This document shows, piece by piece, positions 18,922 through 28,566 of a stretch of 64,000 nucleotides of DNA (position 1 is its first letter; every line of letters begins with the position of its first letter). The notes under the pieces are model-generated. The model saw only the letters and a program-made list of their open reading frames with translations, made no database searches and was not told where the DNA came from. The position numbers and the translations under genes were made by a program. Source of the DNA: Photobacterium angustum (GTDB lineage: Bacteria > Pseudomonadota > Gammaproteobacteria > Enterobacterales > Vibrionaceae); assembly GCF_003026365.1 (NCBI RefSeq), contig NZ_PYOM01000013.1:99865-163864 (forward strand), read 5' to 3'.

Positions 18922-19959
18922 ATGAGATATCGCTTTTTTGCGGCATTGTTTACATGCTTAGCATTAATTGGCTGCAAGGATGATAAATCAGCGATTGCTG
19001 AGCCTGAGTCTCGACCGGTTAAATTACAATCAGTTTCAGTAGGTAATAATGAATCACAACGGGCGTTTCCTGCGATTGTTGAGGCTGGAGATAAAGCCGT
19101 TTTAGCTTTTCGCGTTTCAGGTCAACTTGCTAGTGTCGATGTTCACCCCGGCCAATTTGTGACGAAAGGACAGATACTTGCAACATTAAATAGCGATGAA
19201 TTTTCACTGCTAGTGAAGCAGGCACAAGCGCAATATGATTTAGCGAATGTGCAATTTAAGCGTGATAAAGAATTACGGAAAAAAAATGTAGTATCAGAGT
19301 TAGATTACGATGCCTCTAAAGCTAACTTAAAACAGGCAAAAGCTTCATTAGATAAAGCAATATCGAATTTAAGTTATGCCAAGCTTATCGCACCTTATGA
19401 CGGGCACCTTTCTTTATCCATGGTTGAAAACTATGAATATATCAGTGCTAAACAGCCTGTAATGCATATTCAAAGTGCTAAATTGATCAATATGACATTT
19501 CAGCTACCTGATTATCTTTTAGCGCGCTTTCAAGGTCATGCCGAAAATATTAATCCTACCGTAGCTTTCGATACCTTAACTAATCAAACCTTTCCAGCAC
19601 AATTTAAAGAAATTGATACGGAGCCTGATAGCAAAACATCCAGTTATAAAGTAACACTCTCAATGGCACGTCCGGAAGGCAGCAATATCATGCCGGGAAT
19701 GTCTGGTAGCGTGACAATTGTTCTGCCACAAGGAAATGCAGGCGCAATACCTATGCGTGCGATCATTACTGAAGACAGTAAAAACTATGTTTGGCGTGTT
19801 GATGATAATCAGCAAGTTGTAAGAACTGAAGTCAAATTAGATAACAATAATCGTGTGATATCAGGTTTAGAAGATGGTGATGTTATAGCAACTTCTGGTG
19901 TTTCTGAATTGCAATCAGGTCAGAAGGTCCGCTCATGGATCAAGGAGCGTGGATTATGA
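18922..19959 (+). CDS. RND efflux periplasmic adaptor lipoprotein (first)
   Basis: Membrane fusion protein linking an RND pump to an outer-membrane channel. The lipobox LIGC at residue ~18 gives a lipid-anchored protein of about 345 aa. Barrel-sandwich halves flank a short coiled-coil hairpin (AQAQYDLANVQFKRDKEL... ANLKQAKASLDKAISNL). The ATG at 18922 is chosen because GGAGAG lies 5 bases before it; the upstream ATG at 18910 overlaps that site. First gene of a three-gene operon with a 4-bp overlap to the next. Confidence 0.88.
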   Translation: MRYRFFAALFTCLALIGCKDDKSAIAEPESRPVKLQSVSVGNNESQRAFPAIVEAGDKAVLAFRVSGQLASVDVHPGQFVTKGQILATLNSDEFSLLVKQAQAQYDLANVQFKRDKELRKKNVVSELDYDASKANLKQAKASLDKAISNLSYAKLIAPYDGHLSLSMVENYEYISAKQPVMHIQSAKLINMTFQLPDYLLARFQGHAENINPTVAFDTLTNQTFPAQFKEIDTEPDSKTSSYKVTLSMARPEGSNIMPGMSGSVTIVLPQGNAGAIPMRAIITEDSKNYVWRVDDNQQVVRTEVKLDNNNRVISGLEDGDVIATSGVSELQSGQKVRSWIKERGL

Positions 19960-21050
19960 TCAAACGTTATCGTTTATTGACATTGCTTATCTGTACAACA
20001 TGGTTACTCCAAGGTTGTGAGAAACCAAGTGTTGAGCCGCGCGAAGCGCAACTACGAGTCAAGGTACAGCAGGTACAGTCAGGCAAACAATCACCGAAAT
20101 TAACGTTTCCAGCAGTGGCATCGGCGGCTGATAAATCTATTTTATCGTTTCGTATTGCTGGAGAAATTACGCAAATATTAGTGCGTTCAGGAGACACCGT
20201 TAAAAAAGGGCAGGTATTAGCGCGATTAGATCCACGTGATTACACATTAGAGGTGGATGATGCTCAAGCTAAATACAATGTTATTGATAGCCAATACCGC
20301 CGTTCAGCAACATTATTAAAAAATGGCTATTTACCTCAGTCTCAATTTGATGAGTTAAAAGCGAAGCGAAGTATTGCGAAAGCAAATCTTGATTTAGCCA
20401 AATTAAAGTTAAGTTTTACAGTGCTAAAAGCCCCATTTAGTGGTGTGATTTCAACTATTCCCGTTGAGCAATTTGAAAATATCAAAGTAGGTCAGCAGAT
20501 TATGAATATTCATAGCGCTGATTCTGTTGATATCGAGATCCAAGCGCCTGATATGATTTATTCCAAGCAAAGTATCTTGGATGTTAATAAAGCACAGGGT
20601 TCTTCCTCGAAAGTCATTTTACCCAATAATGAAAAATACGTGGTGACATTAAAAGAATTTACCACTGAACCAGATCCAGAATCGGGTTCATTTTTAGTGA
20701 CCTTAACGATGCCGATGCCCAAAGATCAGTTCATTTTGGAAGGCATGCCCGTTGAAGTTGAGGCTGATGCTCAGAAGTTACAAGTTTATCAAGTTGGGCA
20801 GCAAATCGTGCCTCTTGAAGCCTTATTTAATTTAGACGGTGATGATATCGCCTCAGATCAGAAATATGTTTGGATACTGACACCAGACAATACGGTGTCG
20901 AAACGCCTTGTGGTAACAGATAAAGTTGTGCCTGAAGGGGTGCGATTAAAATCTGGTGTTAAACAAGGGGAACAGGTTGTTGTTACAGGCGTTAACCGCT
21001 TACGAGAGGGACAAAAAGTGGTGGTATTGGCTAAGGAGGGACAACAATAA
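19956..21050 (+). CDS. RND efflux periplasmic adaptor lipoprotein (second)
   Basis: Second adaptor in the same operon. About 364 aa, lipobox LLQGC, and the usual segments SFRIAGEITQILVRSGDTVKKGQVLARLDPRDY and LKAPFSGVISTIPVEQFENIKVGQ. Start at the ATG at 19956, overlapping the previous stop by ATGA; AAGGAG lies about 10 bases before. It is a paralogue of the first adaptor, not a copy. Pumps with two distinct adaptors are known in Pseudomonas (TriABC) and, as I recall, in V. cholerae (VexIJK), probably as heteromeric adaptor rings. Confidence 0.88.
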   Translation: MIKRYRLLTLLICTTWLLQGCEKPSVEPREAQLRVKVQQVQSGKQSPKLTFPAVASAADKSILSFRIAGEITQILVRSGDTVKKGQVLARLDPRDYTLEVDDAQAKYNVIDSQYRRSATLLKNGYLPQSQFDELKAKRSIAKANLDLAKLKLSFTVLKAPFSGVISTIPVEQFENIKVGQQIMNIHSADSVDIEIQAPDMIYSKQSILDVNKAQGSSSKVILPNNEKYVVTLKEFTTEPDPESGSFLVTLTMPMPKDQFILEGMPVEVEADAQKLQVYQVGQQIVPLEALFNLDGDDIASDQKYVWILTPDNTVSKRLVVTDKVVPEGVRLKSGVKQGEQVVVTGVNRLREGQKVVVLAKEGQQ

Positions 21051-24000
21051 TGAAGCAAGATATCGCGACTTATTTCATTAAGAATAAAGTGATCAGCTGG
21101 ATGCTGACGCTAATATTTCTTGTCGGTGGCACCTTTTCTTTCTTTGGTTTAGGCCAATTAGAAGATCCGGCATTTACTATTAAAGACGCTATGGTTGTTA
21201 CCTCTTACCCAGGGGCGACACCACAGCAAGTTGAAGAAGAAGTGACCTATCCTATAGAAAAAGCGATTCAGCAGTTAACTTATGTTGATGAAGTGAATTC
21301 GATTTCGAGTCGAGGATTGTCACAAATCACAGTGACCATGAAAAACAATTATGGCCCTGACGATTTACCACAAATTTGGGATGAATTACGCCGTAAGGTC
21401 AATGATATATCCTCGAACTTACCTCCAGGTGTCGCAAAGCCTAAAGTCATTGATGATTTCGGTGATGTTTACGGTATTTTGTTAGCAATAACGGGGGATG
21501 GTTATAGCTATAAAGAGCTCAGTGACTATGTTGATTACTTGCGCCGAGAAATTGAACTTGTCGATGGCGTAGGAAAAGTGGGGGTTACCGGCAATCAGCA
21601 AGAGCAAGTATTCATTGAAATCTCAATGCAGCGACTCAGTAGCCTTGGCATTTCGTTAGATACAATTTACAACATTTTAGCGACACAAAATTTAGTCACG
21701 AGTGCAGGCGCAGTTCGTATTGGCGATGAATATGTTCGTGTTCATCCTACCGGTGAGTTTAAAAATGTTGATGAGTTGGGCGATTTAATCATTACCGATA
21801 AAGGCGCTAATGGGCTGATTTACCTTCGAGATGTGGCTGAGATCAAAAAAGGTTTTAAGGAAATTCCTGATAACTTAGTTAGCTTTAACGGTAAAGAAGC
21901 GCTGAACGTCGGCATTTCTTTTGTCGCTGGGGTTAATGTTGTAGACGTAGGTCAACGGGTTATGCAAAGACTGGCTGAACTGAAAGAGCAACAGCCAGTG
22001 GGTATCGATATTGATGCAGTATATAGTCAGCCGATTGAAGTTGATAAGTCAGTAAGTGGTTTCGTTGTTAGTTTAGGGCAGGCTGTTGCCATTGTTATTG
22101 TGGTGCTACTGTTCTTTATGGGGCTTCGCTCAGGCTTACTGATTGGTTTAATCTTGCTTCTGACTGTTTTAGGCACCTTTGTGTTTATGAAGTGGTTAGC
22201 GATCGATTTACAACGTATCTCGTTAGGTGCCCTAGTTATTGCACTGGGTATGCTGGTGGATAATGCCATTGTAGTGGTCGAAGGGATACTGATAGGCATG
22301 CAGAAGGGGCGAACGCGAATGCAAGCGGCTTCTGACATTGTGACTCAAACCAAGTGGCCACTGCTAGGGGCAACAGTCATTGCGGTAATGGCATTTGCGC
22401 CAATTGGTTTATCGCAAGATTCAACGGGTGAATATTGTCGAACACTGTTTACGGTGCTTCTGATCTCACTGATGTTGAGTTGGTTTACAGCGATATCGTT
22501 AACGCCCTTCTTTGCGGATCTTTTCTTTAAAAACGTCAAAGTGGATCAAGATAGTGATCAAAAAGATCCGTATGGCGGTATTTTCTTCACCGTATACCGT
22601 AAGTCATTAGAGTTTTGTATGCGTCGCGCCTGGCTAACAGTGATCACTTTGATCTTGATGTTAGGTGTTAGCTTATATGGCTTTACATTATTGAAACAAT
22701 CGTTCTTTCCTGCATCTACAACGCCAATGTTCATGGTGGATGTATGGCTTCCTGAAGGTACCGATATCCGTGCAACCAATAATACGCTAAAACAGCTTGA
22801 GAAAGTGGTCGCAGCGGAAAAGGGCGTAGAATACGTTAGTTCAAGTGCGGGTAAAGGTTCGCAACGTTTTATGTTGACGTACGCACCAGAGAAAAGTTAC
22901 GCCGCTTATGGTGAGTTAATTGTGCGTGTTGACTCATTTGATAGTGTTGTTCCTGTGATGAAAAATTTCCGTGAACAATTAGATAAACAATTTCCCGAAA
23001 TTGAATACAAAGCCAAACTAGTCATGCTAGGGCCTTCATCCGGCGCTAAAATTGAAGCGAGAATTGTTGGATCAGATCCAACAGTACTACGTGGTATTGC
23101 GTCGCAAGTGGTGGATGTGATGAATGCAGATCCTGGTGCATTTAATATTCGCCATGACTGGCGAGAGCGTACCAAAGTTATTGAGCCTATATTTAATGAA
23201 AGCCAAGCAAGACGGTACGGTATCACTAAAAAAGATGTTGATGAATTACTGCAGATGGCATTTTCAGGGATCAATATTGGTCTCTATCGTGAGGGTACAA
23301 ACCTCATGCCAATCGTGGCACGTTTGCCTGAAGATGAGCGAGTCGACATTAGTACCATAGAAGGCATGAAGATCTGGAGCCCTGCTATTCAAGGTTATAT
23401 TCCACTGCAACAAGTGGTGCTAGGTGTCAATGTTCGTTGGGAAGATCCATTAGTGGTGCGTAAAAATCGTAAACGTGTGTTAACGGTAATGGCGGATCCA
23501 GATCCTATTGGTGAAGAAACGGCAGCGACAGTACAAAAACGTATTATGCCAGCAATCGCAGATATTGAACTGCCAGAGGGGTACGCCTTGGAATGGGGGG
23601 GCGAGTATGAATCATCAGCAGACGCGCAAGCCTCGTTATTTCAAACGATGCCGATGGGTTATTTGGCGATGTTCTTAATTACTATTTTGCTTTTCAATAA
23701 GGTAAAGGAAGCATTAATCGTTTGGGCAACCGTGCCATTGGCAATCATTGGTGTGACATTAGGTTTGTTGTTACTTAATACGCCATTTGGTTTCATGGCG
23801 TTACTTGGTTTCTTAAGTTTGTCCGGTATGTTAGTGAAAAACGGTATCGTATTGCTTGATCAAATCGAGATTGAGATAGCCAGTGGTAAAGAGAAATATT
23901 TAGCCGTGTTAGATGCGGCTGTCAGTCGTGTGCGTCCTGTGTGTATGGCAGCTATTACCACTGTTTTAGGTATGTTACCTCTATTACCAGATGTGTTCTT

Positions 24001-24124
24001 TAAGCCAATGGCAGTGACTATTATGTTTGGTTTAAGTTTCGCGACCGTATTAACCTTAATCGTTGTTCCGGTGCTATATCGTTTATTCCATAAGCTGAAA
24101 GTGCCGACAAAAGAAACTGCTTAA
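21050..24124 (+). CDS. RND multidrug efflux permease
   Basis: Inner-membrane proton-driven pump of the HAE1/AcrB superfamily. 1024 aa, 12 TM with two large periplasmic loops. The TM4 proton relay reads GMLVDNAIVVVEG, so position 404-405 is D-N where AcrB has D-D. N-terminus FIKNKVISWMLTLIFLVGG; conserved ALLGFLSLSGMLVKNGIVLLDQIE near the end. The start codon overlaps the adaptor stop (TAATG). No outer-membrane channel gene is in the operon, so it probably uses a TolC encoded elsewhere. Substrates cannot be read from sequence. Confidence 0.92.
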   Translation: MKQDIATYFIKNKVISWMLTLIFLVGGTFSFFGLGQLEDPAFTIKDAMVVTSYPGATPQQVEEEVTYPIEKAIQQLTYVDEVNSISSRGLSQITVTMKNNYGPDDLPQIWDELRRKVNDISSNLPPGVAKPKVIDDFGDVYGILLAITGDGYSYKELSDYVDYLRREIELVDGVGKVGVTGNQQEQVFIEISMQRLSSLGISLDTIYNILATQNLVTSAGAVRIGDEYVRVHPTGEFKNVDELGDLIITDKGANGLIYLRDVAEIKKGFKEIPDNLVSFNGKEALNVGISFVAGVNVVDVGQRVMQRLAELKEQQPVGIDIDAVYSQPIEVDKSVSGFVVSLGQAVAIVIVVLLFFMGLRSGLLIGLILLLTVLGTFVFMKWLAIDLQRISLGALVIALGMLVDNAIVVVEGILIGMQKGRTRMQAASDIVTQTKWPLLGATVIAVMAFAPIGLSQDSTGEYCRTLFTVLLISLMLSWFTAISLTPFFADLFFKNVKVDQDSDQKDPYGGIFFTVYRKSLEFCMRRAWLTVITLILMLGVSLYGFTLLKQSFFPASTTPMFMVDVWLPEGTDIRATNNTLKQLEKVVAAEKGVEYVSSSAGKGSQRFMLTYAPEKSYAAYGELIVRVDSFDSVVPVMKNFREQLDKQFPEIEYKAKLVMLGPSSGAKIEARIVGSDPTVLRGIASQVVDVMNADPGAFNIRHDWRERTKVIEPIFNESQARRYGITKKDVDELLQMAFSGINIGLYREGTNLMPIVARLPEDERVDISTIEGMKIWSPAIQGYIPLQQVVLGVNVRWEDPLVVRKNRKRVLTVMADPDPIGEETAATVQKRIMPAIADIELPEGYALEWGGEYESSADAQASLFQTMPMGYLAMFLITILLFNKVKEALIVWATVPLAIIGVTLGLLLLNTPFGFMALLGFLSLSGMLVKNGIVLLDQIEIEIASGKEKYLAVLDAAVSRVRPVCMAAITTVLGMLPLLPDVFFKPMAVTIMFGLSFATVLTLIVVPVLYRLFHKLKVPTKETA

Positions 24125-24150
24125 TGCGGTATTAAATTAACAGCAATTAA

Positions 24151-24180
24151 AAAGGCTTCCGATTCGGAAGCCTTTATTTT
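24151..24180. terminator. Bidirectional terminator, RND operon / pyrC
   Basis: AAAGGCTTCC / GGAAGCCTTT with a 5-nt loop, A-run before and T-rich after. Sits between convergent genes. Confidence 0.88.
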
Positions 24181-24216
24181 TTATGAGACTATTTAGCGTT
24201 TGATTAACTGCAGTGA

Positions 24217-25248
24217 TTAAGCATTCACTTTCCAGCTAATGGTTTCACCCGCTTTAATAGGTACTACCGTGTTGCTACCAAATTGCATTTCTTCTGCTAC
24301 TGTCCACGACTCTTTTACAAGCGTAATCGTATCTGTATTGCGTGGCAGGCCGTAAAAATCAGGGCCATTGAAGCTAGCAAAACCTTCTAACTTATCTAGT
24401 GCGCCAGCTTGCTCAAAGACTTCTGCATATAGCTCGATTGCTGCGTGAGCAGTGTAAGAGCCAGCACAACCACACGCCGCTTCTTTCATGCCTTTTGCAT
24501 GTGGTGCGGTATCGGTACCTAAGAAAAACTTCTTGCTACCACTGGTTGCTGCATCCACTAATGCTTGCTGGTGAGTGTTACGTTTTAAGATAGGCAAGCA
24601 GTAGAAGTGTGGGCGAATACCACCTGCTAGCATATGGTTACGGTTAAACATTAAGTGGTGAGCTGTAATGGTTGCAGCGACATTGTCACCGGCATTTTGA
24701 ACAAACTTTACAGCATCTGCTGTCGTAATGTGTTCAAGTACAATTTTCATTGATGAAAATTCTTCAACAATAGGGCCTAGTACCGTATCAAGGAATGCTT
24801 TTTCACGATCGAAAATATCAACATGATTGTGTGTTACTTCACCATGAATAAGAAGTGGCATACCAACTTCTTGCATCGCTTGTAATGCGGGACGAATTTT
24901 ATCAATTGAAGTGACGCCAGAATCTGAGTTAGTCGTTGCGCCTGCAGGATAGAGTTTAGCTGCATATACATGACCCGATGCTTTGGCTTTCTTAATTTCT
25001 TCAGGTGATGTGTTATCAGTTAGGTAGATAACCATAAGTGGTGAGAAAGTCGGGTTTGGTTGAGCGTCAAGAATACGTTCACGGTAAGCTAAAGCTGATT
25101 CTGTATCAGTAACAGGAGGGATTAAATTAGGCATGATGATCGCGCGCCCCATGTAACGGCTAATATCCCTTACTGTATCTTTTAATACATCGCCATCACG
25201 TAAATGTGTGTGCCAATCATCAGGACGAGTAATCGTTAATGTTGTCAT
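24217..25248 (-). CDS. pyrC: Dihydroorotase
   Basis: Zinc enzyme of pyrimidine synthesis that cyclises carbamoyl-aspartate to dihydroorotate. 343 aa (E. coli PyrC 348), type II form. Metal-binding [10 protein letters not shown] at residues 10-19, carboxylated-Lys region [14 protein letters not shown], and LIHGEV, EHITT and GTDTAPHAK. Single gene; a PurR-type operator lies about 100 bp upstream. Confidence 0.95.
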   Translation of the reverse strand: MTTLTITRPDDWHTHLRDGDVLKDTVRDISRYMGRAIIMPNLIPPVTDTESALAYRERILDAQPNPTFSPLMVIYLTDNTSPEEIKKAKASGHVYAAKLYPAGATTNSDSGVTSIDKIRPALQAMQEVGMPLLIHGEVTHNHVDIFDREKAFLDTVLGPIVEEFSSMKIVLEHITTADAVKFVQNAGDNVAATITAHHLMFNRNHMLAGGIRPHFYCLPILKRNTHQQALVDAATSGSKKFFLGTDTAPHAKGMKEAACGCAGSYTAHAAIELYAEVFEQAGALDKLEGFASFNGPDFYGLPRNTDTITLVKESWTVAEEMQFGSNTVVPIKAGETISWKVNA

Positions 25249-25310
25249 TTTGTTTCCCTTCCAAAAAATTTGCCCGATTCTAAAAGTATCGTTGCGCTAA
25301 GTAAAGGTCA

Positions 25311-25343
25311 TTAATTCAACAGTCGGTTTGATTGTTGAATTAA
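25311..25343. repeat. Inverted repeat in the pyrC upstream region
   Basis: 11-bp perfect arms TTAATTCAACA / TGTTGAATTAA around an 11-bp centre, 63 bp before the pyrC start and just beside the PurR-like box. Could be an operator or 5' UTR hairpin. Confidence 0.45.
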
Positions 25344-25344
25344 A

Positions 25345-25360
25345 AGGCAATCGTTTGCCA
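25345..25360 (-). promoter_or_regulatory. PurR-type operator upstream of pyrC
   Basis: AGGCAATCGTTTGCCA fits the PurR palindrome ANGCAANCGNTTNCNT at 11 of 12 fixed positions. In E. coli pyrC is a known PurR target. It is 97 bp before the start codon. Confidence 0.65.
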
Positions 25361-25401
25361 AAAGAGAATATGATCACAGCACTTTAGTTAGAATCTGTGT
25401 A

Positions 25402-26340
25402 TCATTGTCCTTTTTTCTTCATGCTTATTACTGAATAAACCACGAAGAGCATGCCTATTGCATGATAAAAAGTAAAAGGTTCATTAAGTAATGTGATAGC
25501 AAAAACTGCGGTAATTGCAGGGCCAACATTACTGGTTAAACTTAGTAATGATGGATTTAATTTTTGCATCGCGGCAGCAACAAAAAACGATGGCAACACA
25601 GTACAAAAGATCCCTAGCGCGATCCCAAGCAGGATAAGCATTGGATCTAGGTCGATCACATTGACACCTTGCCACTGACTTTGAATTAAAATAATGATCC
25701 CCGCAGATCCCATTCCGATACAGGTAAATAATTGGCTGCCCATTTGGGTAATTAACTTTTTGCTCATAATTAAGTAACAAGCGAAAACGAATGCGGATGC
25801 AATGGCCAATCCACTACCTAGCAAGACATTATTTCCCATGCTCCCTAGATCATGAAAAACAATAAAAGCGACACCAATATAGCCAAGTGCAATAGCTTTA
25901 AATGTACCTTGTGCTGGTTTTTGTTTTAGGACAAGCCAACTAATTAAAACGACGAAGCTTGGAAATAGAAAAATTAGTAGTCGTTCTAGTTGTGCGCTTA
26001 TGTGTGCCATGGCTGCAATATCAAGGTATGACGCAACATAGTAGCCTAAGACACCAATAGCGCTTGCCGTTAAACCATATCGTTTCAGGTTATCTCTGTG
26101 CTCTATTTTTCTTAATAGCCACATCATCATAACAATATAAATTGGCACAGAACTTATCGCTCGTAACGACATAATAGATACCGCATCTCCACCATATTGA
26201 TAAGCTAGTTTGATAAAAACGGGCTTGATAGAAAATAAAGCAGTACCGATAAGGGCATAAACAATGCCTTTATTGAGTTCAGCATGAGGGGAACTGACGC
26301 TTTCGTTAACTGGGTTGTTGTTTGAGTTCGATGATGTCAT
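25402..26340 (-). CDS. EamA/DMT-family permease
   Basis: 312 aa inner-membrane protein with ten predicted TM segments in two EamA repeats (GIVYALIGTALFSIKPVFIKLAY; NVLLGSGLAIASAFVFACYLIMSKK). Family members export amino acids, metabolites or drugs; the substrate is unknown. Nearby are a LysR regulator on the same strand and a second DMT gene on the other side of it, a common arrangement for regulated exporters. Confidence 0.85.
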   Translation of the reverse strand: MTSSNSNNNPVNESVSSPHAELNKGIVYALIGTALFSIKPVFIKLAYQYGGDAVSIMSLRAISSVPIYIVMMMWLLRKIEHRDNLKRYGLTASAIGVLGYYVASYLDIAAMAHISAQLERLLIFLFPSFVVLISWLVLKQKPAQGTFKAIALGYIGVAFIVFHDLGSMGNNVLLGSGLAIASAFVFACYLIMSKKLITQMGSQLFTCIGMGSAGIIILIQSQWQGVNVIDLDPMLILLGIALGIFCTVLPSFFVAAAMQKLNPSLLSLTSNVGPAITAVFAITLLNEPFTFYHAIGMLFVVYSVISMKKKGQ

Positions 26341-26559
26341 GTGATTTCTCGCTTAAAGATGTAAATAAAGCTGCGAGAAATGCGGAGGTCACTGGCTGAG
26401 CATAACTCACAGCCAGATAGCAAAAACCTACCGGCCGGATGGCAGTAGTGAATTGAGGAGCCAAATGTAATAAGTGTAAATAGATGAATAAATCATAGTG
26501 TTGCCTATTTATTGAACGATAACTTCAAGTTACAAGAGATAAAAAATACTTACAAGCAT
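26341..26559. other. Spacer between DMT and LysR genes
   Basis: 219 bp with no gene seen; contains a small CCGGCCGG palindrome near 26432. Confidence 0.3.
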
Positions 26560-27501
26560 TTAATTGCAATTGCTGAGTTTTTTTCTTAAATCAGATGAAA
26601 ATCTTTCGGTAATAAAATCAATAAACACGCGTTGGCGATAAGGCATATTGATATTAGGCAAATATTGTAAGAACACAGTACCTTGGTAATTATCAAGTAG
26701 TGTCCAATCGCTAAGTACCTCAGTAAGGGCTTTTGATTGCAAAGCTTTTTGCGCGACGAATGCAGGCAATACCGCAATACCAAAGTGATTTAATGCTGCA
26801 TCTAAACGCATCTCTGTATGATTAACAATATAACGGCCATTCACCGTCACTTTCAGCTCTTCATCTTCAGATTTAAATCGCCATTGGTTGTCGGTATTTG
26901 TTTCGCCTAGGTAGATACAATCATGCTGGGCTAATTGCTTTGGGTGCGTTGGCGTACCTTTCTTTTCGAGGTAATACGGGCTTGCGCATAATACTAGATC
27001 GTTAGTGGCTAACTGTTTGGCAACTAGGTTATTTTGAGGCTCGTTGGTTAACCTAAAGACGACATCTACGTCGTGATAGAGTGGATCGATCGGTTTGTCT
27101 GTAACTTGGATTTTAAGTTGTAGCTTTGGGTAAGTGTCAACAAATTCCAGTAATAGGGGTTGAAGCACCTGACGACAAAATGCTTTCGGTGAAGCAATGG
27201 TGAGTATCCCTTCAATATCTTGTTTTTGCTTACTGGCTATATTTACTACATCTTGGGCTTGCTGAAGGATATTTTTACCATATTGGTAAGCTTCTTGTCC
27301 TGCAATGGTGAGTGACTGGCTACGAGTACTGCGTTTGATTAGTTGTACTTGAAGCTCTTTTTCTAGGCGGCTTATTTGACGACTAACGCCAGATGGTGTC
27401 ATTCCCAATTTTTTAGCGGCATGACTGAAGCTTTCTGACTCTACAACAGTGACAAAGGCTGCAATATCAGGAAGAAGTTGAATAATTTTATTTTTGTCCA
27501 T
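26560..27501 (-). CDS. LysR-family transcriptional regulator
   Basis: 313 aa. N-terminal winged HTH (AFVTVVESESFSHAAKKLGM, then SGVSRQISRLEKEL) at residues ~14-70, and a C-terminal periplasmic-binding-like effector domain from ~95. It is divergent from the DMT gene at 27612 with a 110-bp shared promoter region, so that gene is its most likely target. Effector unknown. Confidence 0.88.
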   Translation of the reverse strand: MDKNKIIQLLPDIAAFVTVVESESFSHAAKKLGMTPSGVSRQISRLEKELQVQLIKRSTRSQSLTIAGQEAYQYGKNILQQAQDVVNIASKQKQDIEGILTIASPKAFCRQVLQPLLLEFVDTYPKLQLKIQVTDKPIDPLYHDVDVVFRLTNEPQNNLVAKQLATNDLVLCASPYYLEKKGTPTHPKQLAQHDCIYLGETNTDNQWRFKSEDEELKVTVNGRYIVNHTEMRLDAALNHFGIAVLPAFVAQKALQSKALTEVLSDWTLLDNYQGTVFLQYLPNINMPYRQRVFIDFITERFSSDLRKKLSNCN

Positions 27502-27611
27502 CAGTCATAAATCCTTTGCTTATTGGCGGTATTATCAACATCAAGTCAAACATATACCATTCAATCTTACAAGAACAGTGACTAAAACCGTGTAAGAAAG
27601 GATGTGTGTGA

Positions 27612-28535
27612 ATGGAACAGGTCGAGCAGAATAAAAGTGTATTTTTGAATACATCGTTAATAGCAACAATAGGCGTGCTAGCTGCCGCTGTATTTTGGGG
27701 AACTAGTTTTGGTGTGGCAAAAGAATCCATGCTTTATACTGGTGTATTGATGTTTTTGGTGATTCGTTTTTGTTGCACACTTTTAGTGATATTCCCCTTA
27801 GTCAGCAAGAAACTAAATAAACAGGTTTGGCTGCAATTAGCACCAACGGGAGGAATATTAAGTATTATTTATTTGGCCGAAACTTATGGTCTTAAACACA
27901 CAACAGCTTCAAATGCTGCTTTTCTTATTAGCCTTTTTATTATCTTTACTCCTGCTGTTGATGCATTGTTTAATCGTCATAAACTTGCGGTTACAGATTT
28001 ATTTGCCGGATGCATTGCGATTGCCGGTGTGTGGTTATTAGTAGGAGATAGCCTGAATACGGTAACGTTCAATATCGGTAATATTCTCATTTTGATCGCA
28101 GCACTGGGGCGTGCAGCTTTTGTGGTGACAACTAAAAAGAAAATGAATCAACAACATTGCGATCCTATGGTGGCAACATTTATCCAATTATCAGTAGTAA
28201 CCGTTGTTTGTATTAGCCTATTGGTTTTCACTGTCCCTGTAGAACAATTCATCATCCCTAGCGCGCCAGAGTTTTGGTTGTATATTGGTTACCTAGTGAT
28301 TTTTTGTACCTTGTTTGCTTTTTACTTTCAAAACTATGGGGTGAAGCATACAAGTCCAACCCAAGTCTCTTTTTTATTAGGATTAGAGCCTGTATTTGGT
28401 GGTTTGTTTGCACATTGGTGGTTAGGAGAACGATTTGAACAGCTTCAATGGGTGGGGGCGGGACTGATTGTACTGGCCGCCATGTTCATCTCAGTGAAAC
28501 CTAAATTTTTCGCTAGAACAAAAAAGCCGATCTGA
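27612..28535 (+). CDS. EamA/DMT-family permease (second)
   Basis: 307 aa, ten TM segments in two EamA halves (AAAVFWGTSFGVAKESML; YGLKHTTASNAAFLISLFIIFTP; YLVIFCTLFAFYFQNYGVKHTSPT). Divergent from the LysR gene, which probably controls it. Distinct in sequence from the DMT protein on the other side. Its stop codon lies inside the loop of its own terminator. Confidence 0.85.
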   Translation: MEQVEQNKSVFLNTSLIATIGVLAAAVFWGTSFGVAKESMLYTGVLMFLVIRFCCTLLVIFPLVSKKLNKQVWLQLAPTGGILSIIYLAETYGLKHTTASNAAFLISLFIIFTPAVDALFNRHKLAVTDLFAGCIAIAGVWLLVGDSLNTVTFNIGNILILIAALGRAAFVVTTKKKMNQQHCDPMVATFIQLSVVTVVCISLLVFTVPVEQFIIPSAPEFWLYIGYLVIFCTLFAFYFQNYGVKHTSPTQVSFLLGLEPVFGGLFAHWWLGERFEQLQWVGAGLIVLAAMFISVKPKFFARTKKPI

Positions 28536-28550
28536 TGATCGGCTTCATTT
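28524..28550 (+). terminator. Terminator overlapping the DMT gene 3' end
   Basis: 9-bp stem AAGCCGATC / GATCGGCTT; the loop TGAT contains the stop codon. The following bases CATTTATTTG are only moderately T-rich. It may work in both directions toward the chemotaxis gene. Confidence 0.7.
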
Positions 28551-28566
28551 ATTTGCTTAGCTTAAA

